A DNA stretch of 64,000 nucleotides from Nitrosopumilus sp. (GTDB lineage Archaea; Thermoproteota; Nitrososphaeria; Nitrososphaerales; Nitrosopumilaceae): positions 181,091 through 245,090 of the forward strand of contig NZ_JAILWM010000003.1 of assembly GCF_025698945.1 (NCBI RefSeq), in the 5' to 3' direction. Position numbers and translations under genes: made by a program. Shown here in pieces: positions 36,101 through 43,379 of this stretch. Positions within the stretch are counted from its first letter, which is position 1. Each line of letters starts with the position of its first letter. A model generated the notes under the pieces. It saw nothing but the letters and a program-made list of their open reading frames with translations, was not told where the DNA came from and ran no database searches.

Positions 36101-36986
36101 AAACGTAACATTAGGTCTTCCAAGATTAATTGAATTAGTTGATGCTAGAAAGAAACCTGTAACTCCAACCATGGATATCTATCTTGATGAGGAATCAAAG
36201 AAAAATCGAGAAAAAGCTATTGAAGTTGCACGTAATGTGTTGCAAACAAAGGTTAGTGCATTGATTTCTTCAAGTGAAACTGATTATTCTACTGAAATTA
36301 AATTAATTCTAAGTGAGAATAGACTAAGAGAAAGAGGATGTTCAATTGCAGAAGTTGAAGCAGCACTTGGCTCTAATAAAAAATTCAAAATCGAAACAAC
36401 TGGTGAATTAATTACTTTGAAACTAGTTGATGAATCTGATACTGCAACAGTTATTGCGATTAGAAATAAAGTTCTCAACACAACTGTAAAGGGTGTGCCA
36501 GATATTGAGCGTGTAACACTAGTTCAAAAAGACGATGAATGGGTAATTCAGACAACTGGTTCTAATATTGCCAAAGTTCTAGAAGTCAAAGGCATTGATA
36601 AAAGAAATGTACGAACAAACAATGTCTTTGAAATTGCAGGTACATTGGGTATTGAGGCTGCAAGAAATGCATTGATTAACGAATTAAATCACACCCTTGA
36701 AGATCAAGGATTAGAAGTCGATAATAGATACATCATGCTTGTATCTGATTTAATGTGTTCTAGAGGATATATGCAACAGATTGGAAGACATGGAATTGCT
36801 GGCACAAAAGATAGTGTTCTAGCAAGGGCTGCATTTGAAATTACAGTACCTACAATTGCACATGCTGCGCTTGGAGGAGAAATAGAACAACTAAAAGGAA
36901 TTACTGAAAATGTGATCGTCGGAAGTAACATTCCAATTGGAAGTGGAACTGTTGACCTTTACATGCAAGTCAGTAAGAAAAAATGA
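33195..36986 (+). CDS. rpoA: DNA-directed RNA polymerase subunit A, A' and A'' fused
   Basis: Largest catalytic subunit, 1263 residues. N-terminal zinc ligands near 60-75 (CLTCGNTAARCPGHFGHIE) and 100s (CRSCARLK, CPHCGKT); the active-site NADFDGDEMN with Mg-binding Asp459, Asp461 and Asp463; the A'' part from about 900 with the trigger-loop region GQAVGIITAQSIGEPGTQMT and LRTFHFAG. In most Archaea A' and A'' are separate genes; the unsplit form is characteristic of Thaumarchaeota and supports the taxonomic call. Start ATG at 33195 overlaps the rpoB stop (TGATG). Confidence 0.97.
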   Translation: MSVQAIKAIDGIRFSVWSPTEIRKYSVAEITAPETYDEDGMPVQGGLMDGRLGTLEPGQKCLTCGNTAARCPGHFGHIELAEPILHIAFIDNIYKLLQSTCRSCARLKVPQEDLDAFKKIKDKHAAYTVISQKRIPEQIIEKAKKAKECPHCGKTQYELIFTKPTIFVEKTEIGEHRLLPITIRERFSQIVDEDLELLSYDPITARPEWFILQALPVPPVTVRPSIILETGIRSEDDLTHKMVDIIRVNQRLKESKEAGTPPLIVQDLVDLLQYHSTTYFDNEVSGIPQAHHRSGRPLKTLTQRLKGKEGRFRGSLSGKRVDFSSRTVISPDPNLDLSEVGVPEQVAMKLTIPEIVTEWNIERMRKLVINGPEKFPGVNYIVRPDGVKIRLDFVEDRSTIAETLENGYLIERHLADGDIVMFNRQPSLHQMSIMAHYVRVLPGKTFRLHPSVCPPYNADFDGDEMNLHVPQSEEARAEAILLMRVQDQLISPRYGGPIIGALRDFVTGAYLLTKDDTTLSVQEFSNYAMLGGYIDPLPKPATKTKDGPAYTGKQLFSLFLPKDFNYVLTSKWSKGTKGTPKDVVIKNGELISGVIDKTSIGAEEPESVLHRITKDYGNAVGKNFLNSILIMVKQFITHYGFSYGFGDLEVPEKERQQILNDIQETYDVVADLTEQFKKGTLKLTRGMKAEEALEAYIVNELGKARDKAGSTANDSLDDSNAGKIMATTGARGSSLNVGQMAGALGQQSRRGNRLHDGYNNRALPHYQEHDNNPDAHGFVKSNYREGLSALEFFFHAMGGREGLVDTAVRTQQSGYMQRRLINALEHIRLEYDGTVRDPHGHIVQFLYGEDGIDVAKSDHGEAFNASRLAESQTIIDSGKKATKEEIDTLAKKYTKTFNPRLTTLVIDALHASNLSKEGVEAVCKKGLSLYNNAQVEPGQAVGIITAQSIGEPGTQMTLRTFHFAGIKERNVTLGLPRLIELVDARKKPVTPTMDIYLDEESKKNREKAIEVARNVLQTKVSALISSSETDYSTEIKLILSENRLRERGCSIAEVEAALGSNKKFKIETTGELITLKLVDESDTATVIAIRNKVLNTTVKGVPDIERVTLVQKDDEWVIQTTGSNIAKVLEVKGIDKRNVRTNNVFEIAGTLGIEAARNALINELNHTLEDQGLEVDNRYIMLVSDLMCSRGYMQQIGRHGIAGTKDSVLARAAFEITVPTIAHAALGGEIEQLKGITENVIVGSNIPIGSGTVDLYMQVSKKK

Positions 36987-37015
36987 GGAATAATAGAAAT
37001 TATTAGATGATAATT

Positions 37016-37246
37016 ATGGCAGATGAAATTTCAACATTAATGGCTAAAAGCAAGAATAAAGTTGTTTTACTTCGATTACGTAACTCAAAAACTATCCAAG
37101 GAGTCCTCCAAGATTTTGATATTCATATGAATTTAACATTAGATGATGCTGAAGATGTTTCTGAGGAAAAACCAGAAAAACTTGGAACTGTTTTGCTACG
37201 TGGTGATAATATTTTAGCAATATCTTTGCCTGAAGATGAATCTTAA
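37016..37246 (+). CDS. LSm (Sm-like archaeal) RNA-binding protein
   Basis: 76 residues from ATG 37016 (MADEISTLMAKS); an in-frame ATG at 37007 would add three residues. Sm1 motif: VVLLRLRNSKTIQGVLQDFDIHMN in outline (LRNSKTIQGVLQDFDIHMN), followed by the Sm2 motif LGTVLLRGDNILAISL. Such proteins form heptameric rings binding U-rich RNA. The gene follows rpoA by about 30 bp and may be read with the RNAP operon. Confidence 0.92.
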   Translation: MADEISTLMAKSKNKVVLLRLRNSKTIQGVLQDFDIHMNLTLDDAEDVSEEKPEKLGTVLLRGDNILAISLPEDES

Positions 37247-37287
37247 ATTTTACTAAACATTAAATTCTATATTTGTACATTTGTAGT

Positions 37288-38469
37288 ATGTTCTTTTTTT
37301 TGTTGCTACTGAATTTGATATTTTTGCCCGTATATGGTGAAACCATTCCTGATTATGATAATCCATATGCTCCAATTATTACAGATAAGTCCGTTTACAC
37401 TTGGACTGATAAAGTAAAAATAAGTATTATAGCTCCTAGTTGGAATAGTGATAAATTTCTAATAAACTCAATAGGTGACAGTCAAGATCATCCAATTAAA
37501 ATTTCTACTAGGGAGCATTCCTTAGATCAATATCGATTTACCGAAACTGATGTTAACTCAGGAATATTTACTGCAGAAATTACATTAACTGGATTTCCTC
37601 ATGATGCTGATGGTGATGGGGATATAGACACTACCCCTAGAACATTTGGAAGTGGTCCTACAAGTGGCTTTTTGGAAGTTGATAGAGATTCTGGAATTAC
37701 CATTTCATTTGAATTTGCAGACGGCGTCATCTTGACAAAATCTGTTCCAGTTAGTTGGAATTTGGGAGAAATTCAATTTGCAAAAGAGATTTTTTTTACA
37801 AATGATGCTATAGTGGTAATAGTAGATGATCCTGATATGAATCTCAATCCTGAAGCACTAGATCAAATACCGATTCAAGTTTCTTCTGATTCCGACATTG
37901 CAGGAATTGAGATTACTGCCATTGAAACATCTGAAAGCTCTGGAACTTTTATGGCTTCATTCTTTCCGTCTCAAACTTCCCCATCTAGTGGAAATAGGTT
38001 GTACTCTATAACTGGTGATAATATTGTTGCAAAATATAGTGATCATACCTTGCCAAAACCATATTCAATCAATGATGATTTAGAACTAGTTACTTTAACA
38101 AAAATTGATTCATCAGTATCCCCTATTGACAGATTAAAAAGTTCACCTGTTTTTCTTTCTGATAGTCTAGGTAGTCCTTTACAGTCAATATCTGAAAGCA
38201 ATCAAGTCCAAATTGTTGGTAGTGTTACAAATCAACAAAATTTTATGCAAAAATTTGTTTACATTTTTCAAGTGAAGGATTCTGATAATTATGTGGAATC
38301 TATCTCTTGGATTCAGGGTGAAATTTCACCAAATCAGATTTTAGATCTATCTCAATCTTGGACTCCGCTAAAATCTGGAACATATCAAATTGAAACCTTT
38401 GTTTGGACATCATTAAAAGATCCTACTGCTCTGTCTTCCCCGAATTTCAAATTAATCTCAGTTGAATGA
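37288..38469 (+). CDS. Exported beta-rich surface protein, unknown function
   Basis: 393 residues from ATG 37288; a TTG at 37273 is an alternative but TATA-like ATTAAATTC near 37260 fits a leaderless start at the ATG. Signal peptide to about 18 (FFFLLLLNLIFLPVYG). The body repeats the DPDMNLNPEAL and ETSESSGTFMASFFPS motifs seen in the 1080-residue protein at 14.3 kb, so both belong to one surface-protein class. No C-terminal anchor is evident. It interrupts the usual rpoA to rpl30e order. Confidence 0.75.
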   Translation: MFFFLLLLNLIFLPVYGETIPDYDNPYAPIITDKSVYTWTDKVKISIIAPSWNSDKFLINSIGDSQDHPIKISTREHSLDQYRFTETDVNSGIFTAEITLTGFPHDADGDGDIDTTPRTFGSGPTSGFLEVDRDSGITISFEFADGVILTKSVPVSWNLGEIQFAKEIFFTNDAIVVIVDDPDMNLNPEALDQIPIQVSSDSDIAGIEITAIETSESSGTFMASFFPSQTSPSSGNRLYSITGDNIVAKYSDHTLPKPYSINDDLELVTLTKIDSSVSPIDRLKSSPVFLSDSLGSPLQSISESNQVQIVGSVTNQQNFMQKFVYIFQVKDSDNYVESISWIQGEISPNQILDLSQSWTPLKSGTYQIETFVWTSLKDPTALSSPNFKLISVE

Positions 38470-38490
38470 TTAGTATAATTTCTACGTGAT

Positions 38491-38500
38491 TATTAAATAG
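38491..38500 (+). promoter_or_regulatory. TATA box for the TPR surface protein
   Basis: TATTAAATAG begins 30 bp before the GTG start at 38521, consistent with a leaderless transcript and supporting the GTG as start. Confidence 0.6.
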
Positions 38501-38520
38501 AAAAATAGGTTTTTACAGAT

Positions 38521-40224
38521 GTGTTAGGATATTTAATTGGAATTTCGTTAGTGTTAACTGCATTATTTCCTCTTCTTGCAAGTGATGTTTTTGCAGATTC
38601 TTTTGTAGTAGACTTTGATAAGGAATCATATCATACAGGAGATTCCCTTACTATCTCTGGTAAAATTCTTGATTATAGAATGCCAGTGATTGCTATGAGT
38701 ATCTATAGTCCTGATGGAAAAATACTCTCTGCAAATAATCTGGAAATTGATTCTGAGAAAATCTTTTCAAAAACTATCCAATTGGATTCTCCATTTTATG
38801 AACAAGCAGGGGAATATAAAATAAAATTTGATTATGGACAAATATCTCAAAACCACTTTTTTTCTATTAATGGTGATTTTCTAGACTCTGAAATTTTTAA
38901 TGATGAATATGTAGAGCCTGAAATTATTCTACTTTATACTGAGAAATCTGCATACACTGGCAATGATGTTATTGAAATCACTGGACTAGTTTCTACATTG
39001 GATTCTCCCACTGTATTGATTGGAATTTATGATCCCTTTGGAATGCCAACTGGATTTTATTTTGGTACGATTGATTCTAATTTAGAATTTTCTACAAGCT
39101 TTCTTGTAAAATCTGGAGTGAATTTTAGAACTGATGGAACCTACTCAATAAAAGCACACTATGTAGAATCAGAAGCAACTTCATTTTTTGATTATTATGA
39201 AAACTTAGAACAACATGTTGATAATTCGATAGAAGAAGAAACCATAGAAGAAGAAACCATAGAAGAAGAAACCATAGAAGGAGAAACCATAGAAGGAGAA
39301 ACCATAGAAGGAGAAACCATAGAAGAAGAAACCATAGAAGAAGAAACCATAGAAGAAGAAACCATAGAAGAAGAAACCATAGAAGAAGAAATAGATGAAT
39401 TAATTCCTGAACCTACTGTTGTTTCTGATAATGAAACTAAAATAATTCAAAACCCTTCAACTAACAATCCAAATTCCCCTATTGTCTCAGTTGATGTTGG
39501 GGAAAATAATGAATTAGAAAATAAACCACAAAATAATGATTCTGCAATAATTAATGATAATTCTAAAAACATTTCATATGAAAATGAAAACCAAGAACAA
39601 GACAACTTAACTGTTGAAGATATTGAATTAGGTAAAATGCTGAATGAAATTAATTTAAAATGTGATTCAAGTAAATTGATTGACACCATATCATATTATG
39701 ATGGGATGGGACCTGCACTATATCGATTGTGTCAATTTGATAGTTCGCTGAAGTTTTTTGATGAATCTCTACAAAAAAACCCAAATGACGTAGAACTTCT
39801 TGTAAACAAAGGTTCTGCATTAGCAAAATTGGGGTATTATTCTGAAGCAATAGTGTATTATGATCAAGCCATCAAAATAGATCCTGATTTCCTTCCAGCA
39901 AAAAATAACAAAGCAAACGCTCTTTCAAATTTAGGAGAGATTAATGATGCTGTAATATTATACACTGAAGTTCTTGAGGAAAATCCAAATTATTTTTCTG
40001 CTAGAAAAAATTTAGAATGGATTCTCTATGAAAATTCTAACATGCAAAACTCTGTCCAACCTATTTCTATAGAACATGTTCCAGAAAACATTTCATATGA
40101 TGACTCTATAGAAAATGAAAAAACAGGTTTAGTTAATATTGAAAAACAAAAACCAATTGATTTTTTTGAAGAAATGGGCTTTGTATTTTCATCTTTAGGT
40201 TCACTGTTTGGATTTTTAAATTGA
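38521..40224 (+). CDS. Exported Ig-like/TPR protein with Thr-Ile-Glu repeat linker
   Basis: 567 residues, GTG start. Signal peptide to about 28 (LVLTALFPLLASDVFA). Two Ig-like domains of the PEFG-array type (FDKESYHTGDSLTISGKI and TEKSAYTGNDVIEITGLV) are followed by a linker of ten EEETI/EGETI units (about 237-287), then an Asn/Glu-rich spacer, then about three TPR motifs (SLKFFDESLQKNPNDVELL, YYSEAIVYYDQAIKIDPDF, INDAVILYTEVLEENPNYF) near 410-510. The C-terminus is mildly hydrophobic (FVFSSLGSLFGFLN) with no sorting signal. TPRs suggest protein-protein contacts on the cell surface. Function unknown. Confidence 0.8.
   Translation: MLGYLIGISLVLTALFPLLASDVFADSFVVDFDKESYHTGDSLTISGKILDYRMPVIAMSIYSPDGKILSANNLEIDSEKIFSKTIQLDSPFYEQAGEYKIKFDYGQISQNHFFSINGDFLDSEIFNDEYVEPEIILLYTEKSAYTGNDVIEITGLVSTLDSPTVLIGIYDPFGMPTGFYFGTIDSNLEFSTSFLVKSGVNFRTDGTYSIKAHYVESEATSFFDYYENLEQHVDNSIEEETIEEETIEEETIEGETIEGETIEGETIEEETIEEETIEEETIEEETIEEEIDELIPEPTVVSDNETKIIQNPSTNNPNSPIVSVDVGENNELENKPQNNDSAIINDNSKNISYENENQEQDNLTVEDIELGKMLNEINLKCDSSKLIDTISYYDGMGPALYRLCQFDSSLKFFDESLQKNPNDVELLVNKGSALAKLGYYSEAIVYYDQAIKIDPDFLPAKNNKANALSNLGEINDAVILYTEVLEENPNYFSARKNLEWILYENSNMQNSVQPISIEHVPENISYDDSIENEKTGLVNIEKQKPIDFFEEMGFVFSSLGSLFGFLN
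39229..39396 (+). repeat. 15-bp minisatellite coding (E-E/G-E-T-I)n
   Basis: About ten in-frame copies of a 15-bp unit of the form GAAGAAGAAACCATA; copies four to six carry GGA for GAA. The DNA identity between units suggests slippage-prone length variation. Confidence 0.92.
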
Positions 40225-40277
40225 TTTTTCAATAAACCTATAAAGCCCTGTTGAGACGATCGACATAAGGAAATAGG

Positions 40278-40601
40278 ATGAGTAAGATACTTGAAAAATC
40301 ATTAAAGGATGCCCTAAAAGAGGATAAGTTAACTATGGGCACTAAACAAGTTTTGAACTCTGTAAAAAATTCCAAACTAATTGTATTGTCTCAATCAGTA
40401 AAAAAAGAAATATTTGAAAAAATTGAATCAGATGCAAAAAAAGAAAAAATTCCATTGGTGAACTTTCAGGGAACTTCAGTCGCATTAGGAAGATTATGTG
40501 GCTTGCAATTTCGAATATCCACAATTTCATTCACATCAATAACTGATGCAAACATCAAATCAATTCTAAAAGATACTGAAGCTGAGGAAAATAATGAATA
40601 G
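40278..40601 (+). CDS. rpl30e: 50S ribosomal protein L30e
   Basis: Large-subunit protein of the L7Ae/L30e fold. 107 residues; family signs are SKLIVLSQSVKKE, IPLVNFQGTSVALGRLCG and RISTISF. In archaea it typically sits between rpoA'' and nusA, and here it resumes that cluster after the two surface-protein genes. TATA-like CCTATAAAG near 40236 and GGAAATAGG just before ATG 40278 give it its own promoter. Confidence 0.93.
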   Translation: MSKILEKSLKDALKEDKLTMGTKQVLNSVKNSKLIVLSQSVKKEIFEKIESDAKKEKIPLVNFQGTSVALGRLCGLQFRISTISFTSITDANIKSILKDTEAEENNE

Positions 40602-40662
40602 ATACATTAGTAATGAAAGTTTAAATGAGACTTTTTTTGTTCGGAGTTAAAAAGGAATTTTT

Positions 40663-41127
40663 ATGACACAATCAATTAAACTTACTACTGATCAAATGCG
40701 CTTGATGTCTCTTTTCCAAAATGTTACAGGTGCAACTGCACGTGATTGTGTTGAAGATGAAAAACAGGATAGAGTAATTTTTGTAGTTAATACTGGTAAG
40801 ATGGGATTAGCAATCGGTAAGGGTGGAACTCATATCAAATCATTGCAAAATATTGTTAAAAGAAATGTGGAATTAGTTGAATTTGATGAAGATCCAGCAA
40901 AATTCCTCACCAATTTACTGAATTCAAAACTAGTTGATGAAGTAAAAATAAATAAACGAGCCGATGGGTCAAAACAGGCAATAGTGATGGTAGACCCAAG
41001 AAAGAAAGGTATTGTAGTTGGAAGAGAAGGCAGAAATGCTGAGAAGGCAAGAATGCTAGCTAAACGATATTTTGATATTACGAGTGTATTAATTAACAGT
41101 CCTGAACGCGCTACATTGGAGATGTAA
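40663..41127 (+). CDS. nusA: NusA-like transcription factor (two KH domains)
   Basis: 154 residues equal to the KH1-KH2 core of bacterial NusA, the usual archaeal form lacking the S1 and N-terminal domains. KH GxxG loops: AIGKGGTHIKSLQ and VVGREGRNAEKAR. Binds RNA and is thought to act in termination or antitermination. Followed 3 bp on by rps12, in the conserved archaeal order. Confidence 0.93.
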   Translation: MTQSIKLTTDQMRLMSLFQNVTGATARDCVEDEKQDRVIFVVNTGKMGLAIGKGGTHIKSLQNIVKRNVELVEFDEDPAKFLTNLLNSKLVDEVKINKRADGSKQAIVMVDPRKKGIVVGREGRNAEKARMLAKRYFDITSVLINSPERATLEM

Positions 41128-41130
41128 TGA

Positions 41131-41571
41131 TTGACAAAAAAATCACCACTTGGATTATTTGCGGGTAGAGTTCTTACAATTAAAAAGAAGAAACAGAGAT
41201 GGGCAATTTCTACATATAAGAGAAGAAAACTTGGTATTGATAAAAAAGCTGATCCACTTGGTGGTGCTCCGCAAGCAAGAGGAATTGTTTTAGAAAAAGT
41301 AGGTATTGCAGCTAAACAACCAAACTCAGCTGTAAGAAAATGTGTTAGAGTTCAATTAATTAAAAATGGAAAAACCGTTACGGCATTTTTGCCACGAGAT
41401 GGTGCAATGAATTTCATTGATGAACACGATGAAGTTCACATTCAAGGAATGGGTGCAACACAAGGTGGTGCAATGGGAGATATTCCTGGTGTTAGATTTA
41501 AAGTATTCAAAGTAAATGGAACATCACTTCATGAATTAGTTATAGGAAAGAAAGAAAAACCAAGGAGATAG
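41131..41571 (+). CDS. rps12: 30S ribosomal protein S12
   Basis: Decoding-centre protein (uS12), 146 residues with TTG start at 41131 ([13 protein letters not shown]). Decoding loop motifs [13 protein letters not shown] and [15 protein letters not shown] are present. Translated right after nusA, with rps7 2 bp downstream. Confidence 0.96.
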   Translation: MTKKSPLGLFAGRVLTIKKKKQRWAISTYKRRKLGIDKKADPLGGAPQARGIVLEKVGIAAKQPNSAVRKCVRVQLIKNGKTVTAFLPRDGAMNFIDEHDEVHIQGMGATQGGAMGDIPGVRFKVFKVNGTSLHELVIGKKEKPRR

Positions 41572-41573
41572 AA

Positions 41574-42173
41574 ATGGCTGAAACTAAAAACTTACTACTA
41601 TTTAGAAAATGGGATTTGTCTAATATTGAAGTTAAAGATCCTGGATTAAAAACTGCCATTTCATTAAGAAAACAAATTTTACCTTATACTTTTGGTCGTT
41701 CAGCACTAAAACGATTCAACAAGGCTGATGTGAATATTGTAGAGCGTTTAATTAACAAAACAATGCATTTTGGTAAAAAATATGCAAAAAATACTGGTAG
41801 AATGACCGGTAAAAAAACTAAACTTCTCAATACTGTAAAAACTGCTTTTGAAATAATTGCCTTAAAGACTGGACAAAATCCCGTAGAAGTTTTAGTTAGA
41901 GCAGTTGAATACTCCGCACCAAATGAGGATACTACAAGAATTGTTTATGGTGGTACTGTATATCATGTATCTGTTGATGTTGCTCCAATTCGAAGGGTTG
42001 ATTTGGCTTTGAAATTTATCTCTGATGCAATTAAAGAATCCACATTTTCAAATCCAAAACCAATTGAGGAACATATGGCAGAACAACTTATTCTTGCAGC
42101 CTCAAATGATCCAAATGCTCCTTCTGTAAAGAAAAAGAATGAGTTAGAAAGAATAGCACAAGCTTCTAGATAA
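41574..42173 (+). CDS. rps7: 30S ribosomal protein S7
   Basis: 16S rRNA-binding head protein (uS7), 199 residues. Family features: NKTMHFGKKYAKNTGRMTGK, GQNPVEVLVRAVEYSAP, and YGGTVYHVSVDVAPIRRVD. In many archaea tuf (EF-1A) follows; here a tRNA on the other strand does, so the run ends. Confidence 0.96.
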   Translation: MAETKNLLLFRKWDLSNIEVKDPGLKTAISLRKQILPYTFGRSALKRFNKADVNIVERLINKTMHFGKKYAKNTGRMTGKKTKLLNTVKTAFEIIALKTGQNPVEVLVRAVEYSAPNEDTTRIVYGGTVYHVSVDVAPIRRVDLALKFISDAIKESTFSNPKPIEEHMAEQLILAASNDPNAPSVKKKNELERIAQASR

Positions 42174-42185
42174 TAATTTTACCAG

Positions 42186-42273
42186 TAGCCCGAGGCAGAT
42201 TCGAACTGCCGTCTCCGCCTATCCACTCTTGAGATCCAGAGGGCAGAATCCTTGACCACTAGACTATCGGGCT
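42186..42273 (-). tRNA. tRNA-Gln (CTG) with a 15-nt intron
   Basis: Acceptor AGCCCGA pairs with TCGGGCT, giving A1-U72, the first pair typical of archaeal tRNA-Gln and recognised by the GatDE amidotransferase. T-arm GGCAG-TTCGAAT-CTGCC is perfect. The anticodon stem CTGCC/GGCGG encloses 22 nt; removing 15 nt after position 37 leaves loop CTCTGGA, anticodon CTG. Loop bases CTCT can pair with AGAG in the intron, leaving G36-G37 and the 5' cut site in the loop, a relaxed bulge-helix-loop. The exact boundary is ambiguous by one base because A occurs at both ends. Confidence 0.8.
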
Positions 42274-42318
42274 ACTTGAAGAAATTTTGATGTTTTAGAA
42301 TATATTCATTTGTTGTAA

Positions 42319-42639
42319 TCATTTCATTCTAACTTCATGAATTGCAGTTGCATAATCACAATTTGCTCTTAATCTCATGTATGGTATTAATCTAAAATGA
42401 ATTGAATAAATTTCACCTTCTTTTAGCAAAATTCCTTTTTGCATTAGAGAAACCAACCCTCTAGACGGAATTGTAATCGTTACATTTTTTTCCTTGCATA
42501 TTTGATTGCGTTTTTCTTGAAATTGTTTTAGTGTAAATGCAACATCATTGATTTCTAAAATTAGTGGCCAAACTATTTCACTCCAAACAAATCTTCTATT
42601 TTGAGTGGCAGATGCATATTTTCCTTTATCACTCAACAT
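42319..42639 (-). CDS. Small basic hypothetical protein
   Basis: 106 residues from ATG 42639 (MLSDKGKYASATQNRRFVWSE); in-frame starts at 42648 (ATG) and 42654 (TTG) would lengthen it, but a TTATAA element at 42661-42666 puts a leaderless start at 42639. The pattern SEIVWPLILEINDVAFTLKQFQ then ITIPSRGLVSLMQKGILL suggests a helical protein with a possible winged-helix end; here written in pieces. I do not recognise it. Divergent from the Cys-cluster gene. Confidence 0.6.
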   Translation of the reverse strand: MLSDKGKYASATQNRRFVWSEIVWPLILEINDVAFTLKQFQEKRNQICKEKNVTITIPSRGLVSLMQKGILLKEGEIYSIHFRLIPYMRLRANCDYATAIHEVRMK

Positions 42640-42660
42640 TAATAACATCTGCAAAAGATG

Positions 42661-42674
42661 TTATAACTTAATAG
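42661..42674. promoter_or_regulatory. Symmetric TATA element between divergent genes
   Basis: TTATAACTTAATAG lies between start codons only ~35 bp apart. TTATAA is palindromic, so it could direct transcription both ways, but only the minus-strand gene has a start codon at leaderless distance (42639). Confidence 0.45.
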
Positions 42675-43379
42675 TTGTCTCAAAAAGAAATTGAAGAATC
42701 ACTAGATTTGTTGGAAAAAGATTGGGAAGTGGACCCAATTCTACGGCAATTTATGTTGGGAAAAGTCACTAATGTATCTGATTATCCAATCAAAGTTAAA
42801 GATGTGGTATTTCATATTCCATATTTGATTTCTCAAAAAAAATACATTTTATGGAAATGCTTTTGGCCTGATTGTCATAATTGTTGTGATAGGCAGGGAA
42901 GACTTCCTTTGACATCTGATGATCTAATTACAATAGGAAAAGGCTTGAAATATCAAAAACCTTCAGATTTTATAAAAAATGAAACACTTACCGTTACATA
43001 TCGAGAACCTGGTCCCTCAGGTCAAATGACTACAATGACAACAATTAATCTAAAAAGAAAAAAAGATGAAACCGAAGCAGATGATGGAACTCATATATCC
43101 TGTAGATTTTTAGATGATAAAGGAGGCTGTAGCATGCATCCTGATAGACCTGGAGTATGCTATCTTTATCCATTTTCAAGCTGGTTGGAGAATGAAAAAG
43201 GAATAGCACGTGTTCATGCAACCTACCAATTTACAGGTGATTGTCCTGGGTTCTATCTTGAAGATAATTTGGAATCTATGAAAGAAGAGTTGAATAACTA
43301 TTCCAAAATAATTTATGATTACAATATGGCTTCTAATAGAACTAATAGGGAAGGATTTGGCTCTGTAAGTTTTACTTAG
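42675..43379 (+). CDS. YkgJ-family cysteine cluster protein
   Basis: 234 residues from TTG 42675; TTGs at 42708 and 42711 are alternatives nearer to where the visible TATA would start the transcript. Cysteines form the zinc/iron-chelating pattern of the family: CFWPDCHNCCDRQG near 60, CRFLDDKGGCSMHPDRPGVC near 150 and DCPGF near 200. The proposed role is a metal-cluster redox or oxidase-linked function, but none is proven. The 3' end overlaps the convergent GGR-like gene by 4 bp. Confidence 0.8.
   Translation: MSQKEIEESLDLLEKDWEVDPILRQFMLGKVTNVSDYPIKVKDVVFHIPYLISQKKYILWKCFWPDCHNCCDRQGRLPLTSDDLITIGKGLKYQKPSDFIKNETLTVTYREPGPSGQMTTMTTINLKRKKDETEADDGTHISCRFLDDKGGCSMHPDRPGVCYLYPFSSWLENEKGIARVHATYQFTGDCPGFYLEDNLESMKEELNNYSKIIYDYNMASNRTNREGFGSVSFT

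Noticed and set aside
36987..37015. Separate rpoA'' gene
   Set aside because: A'' motifs are already inside the single rpoA frame; no second gene follows.
39229..39396. Regular direct repeats resembling a CRISPR array
   Set aside because: Units are 15 bp, contiguous with no spacers and keep the reading frame of a surface protein, so it is a coding minisatellite.
42186..42273. tRNA-Glu(CTC) reading of the intron-bearing tRNA
   Set aside because: A CTC loop cannot be flanked by a good anticodon stem, and A1-U72 is a tRNA-Gln feature.
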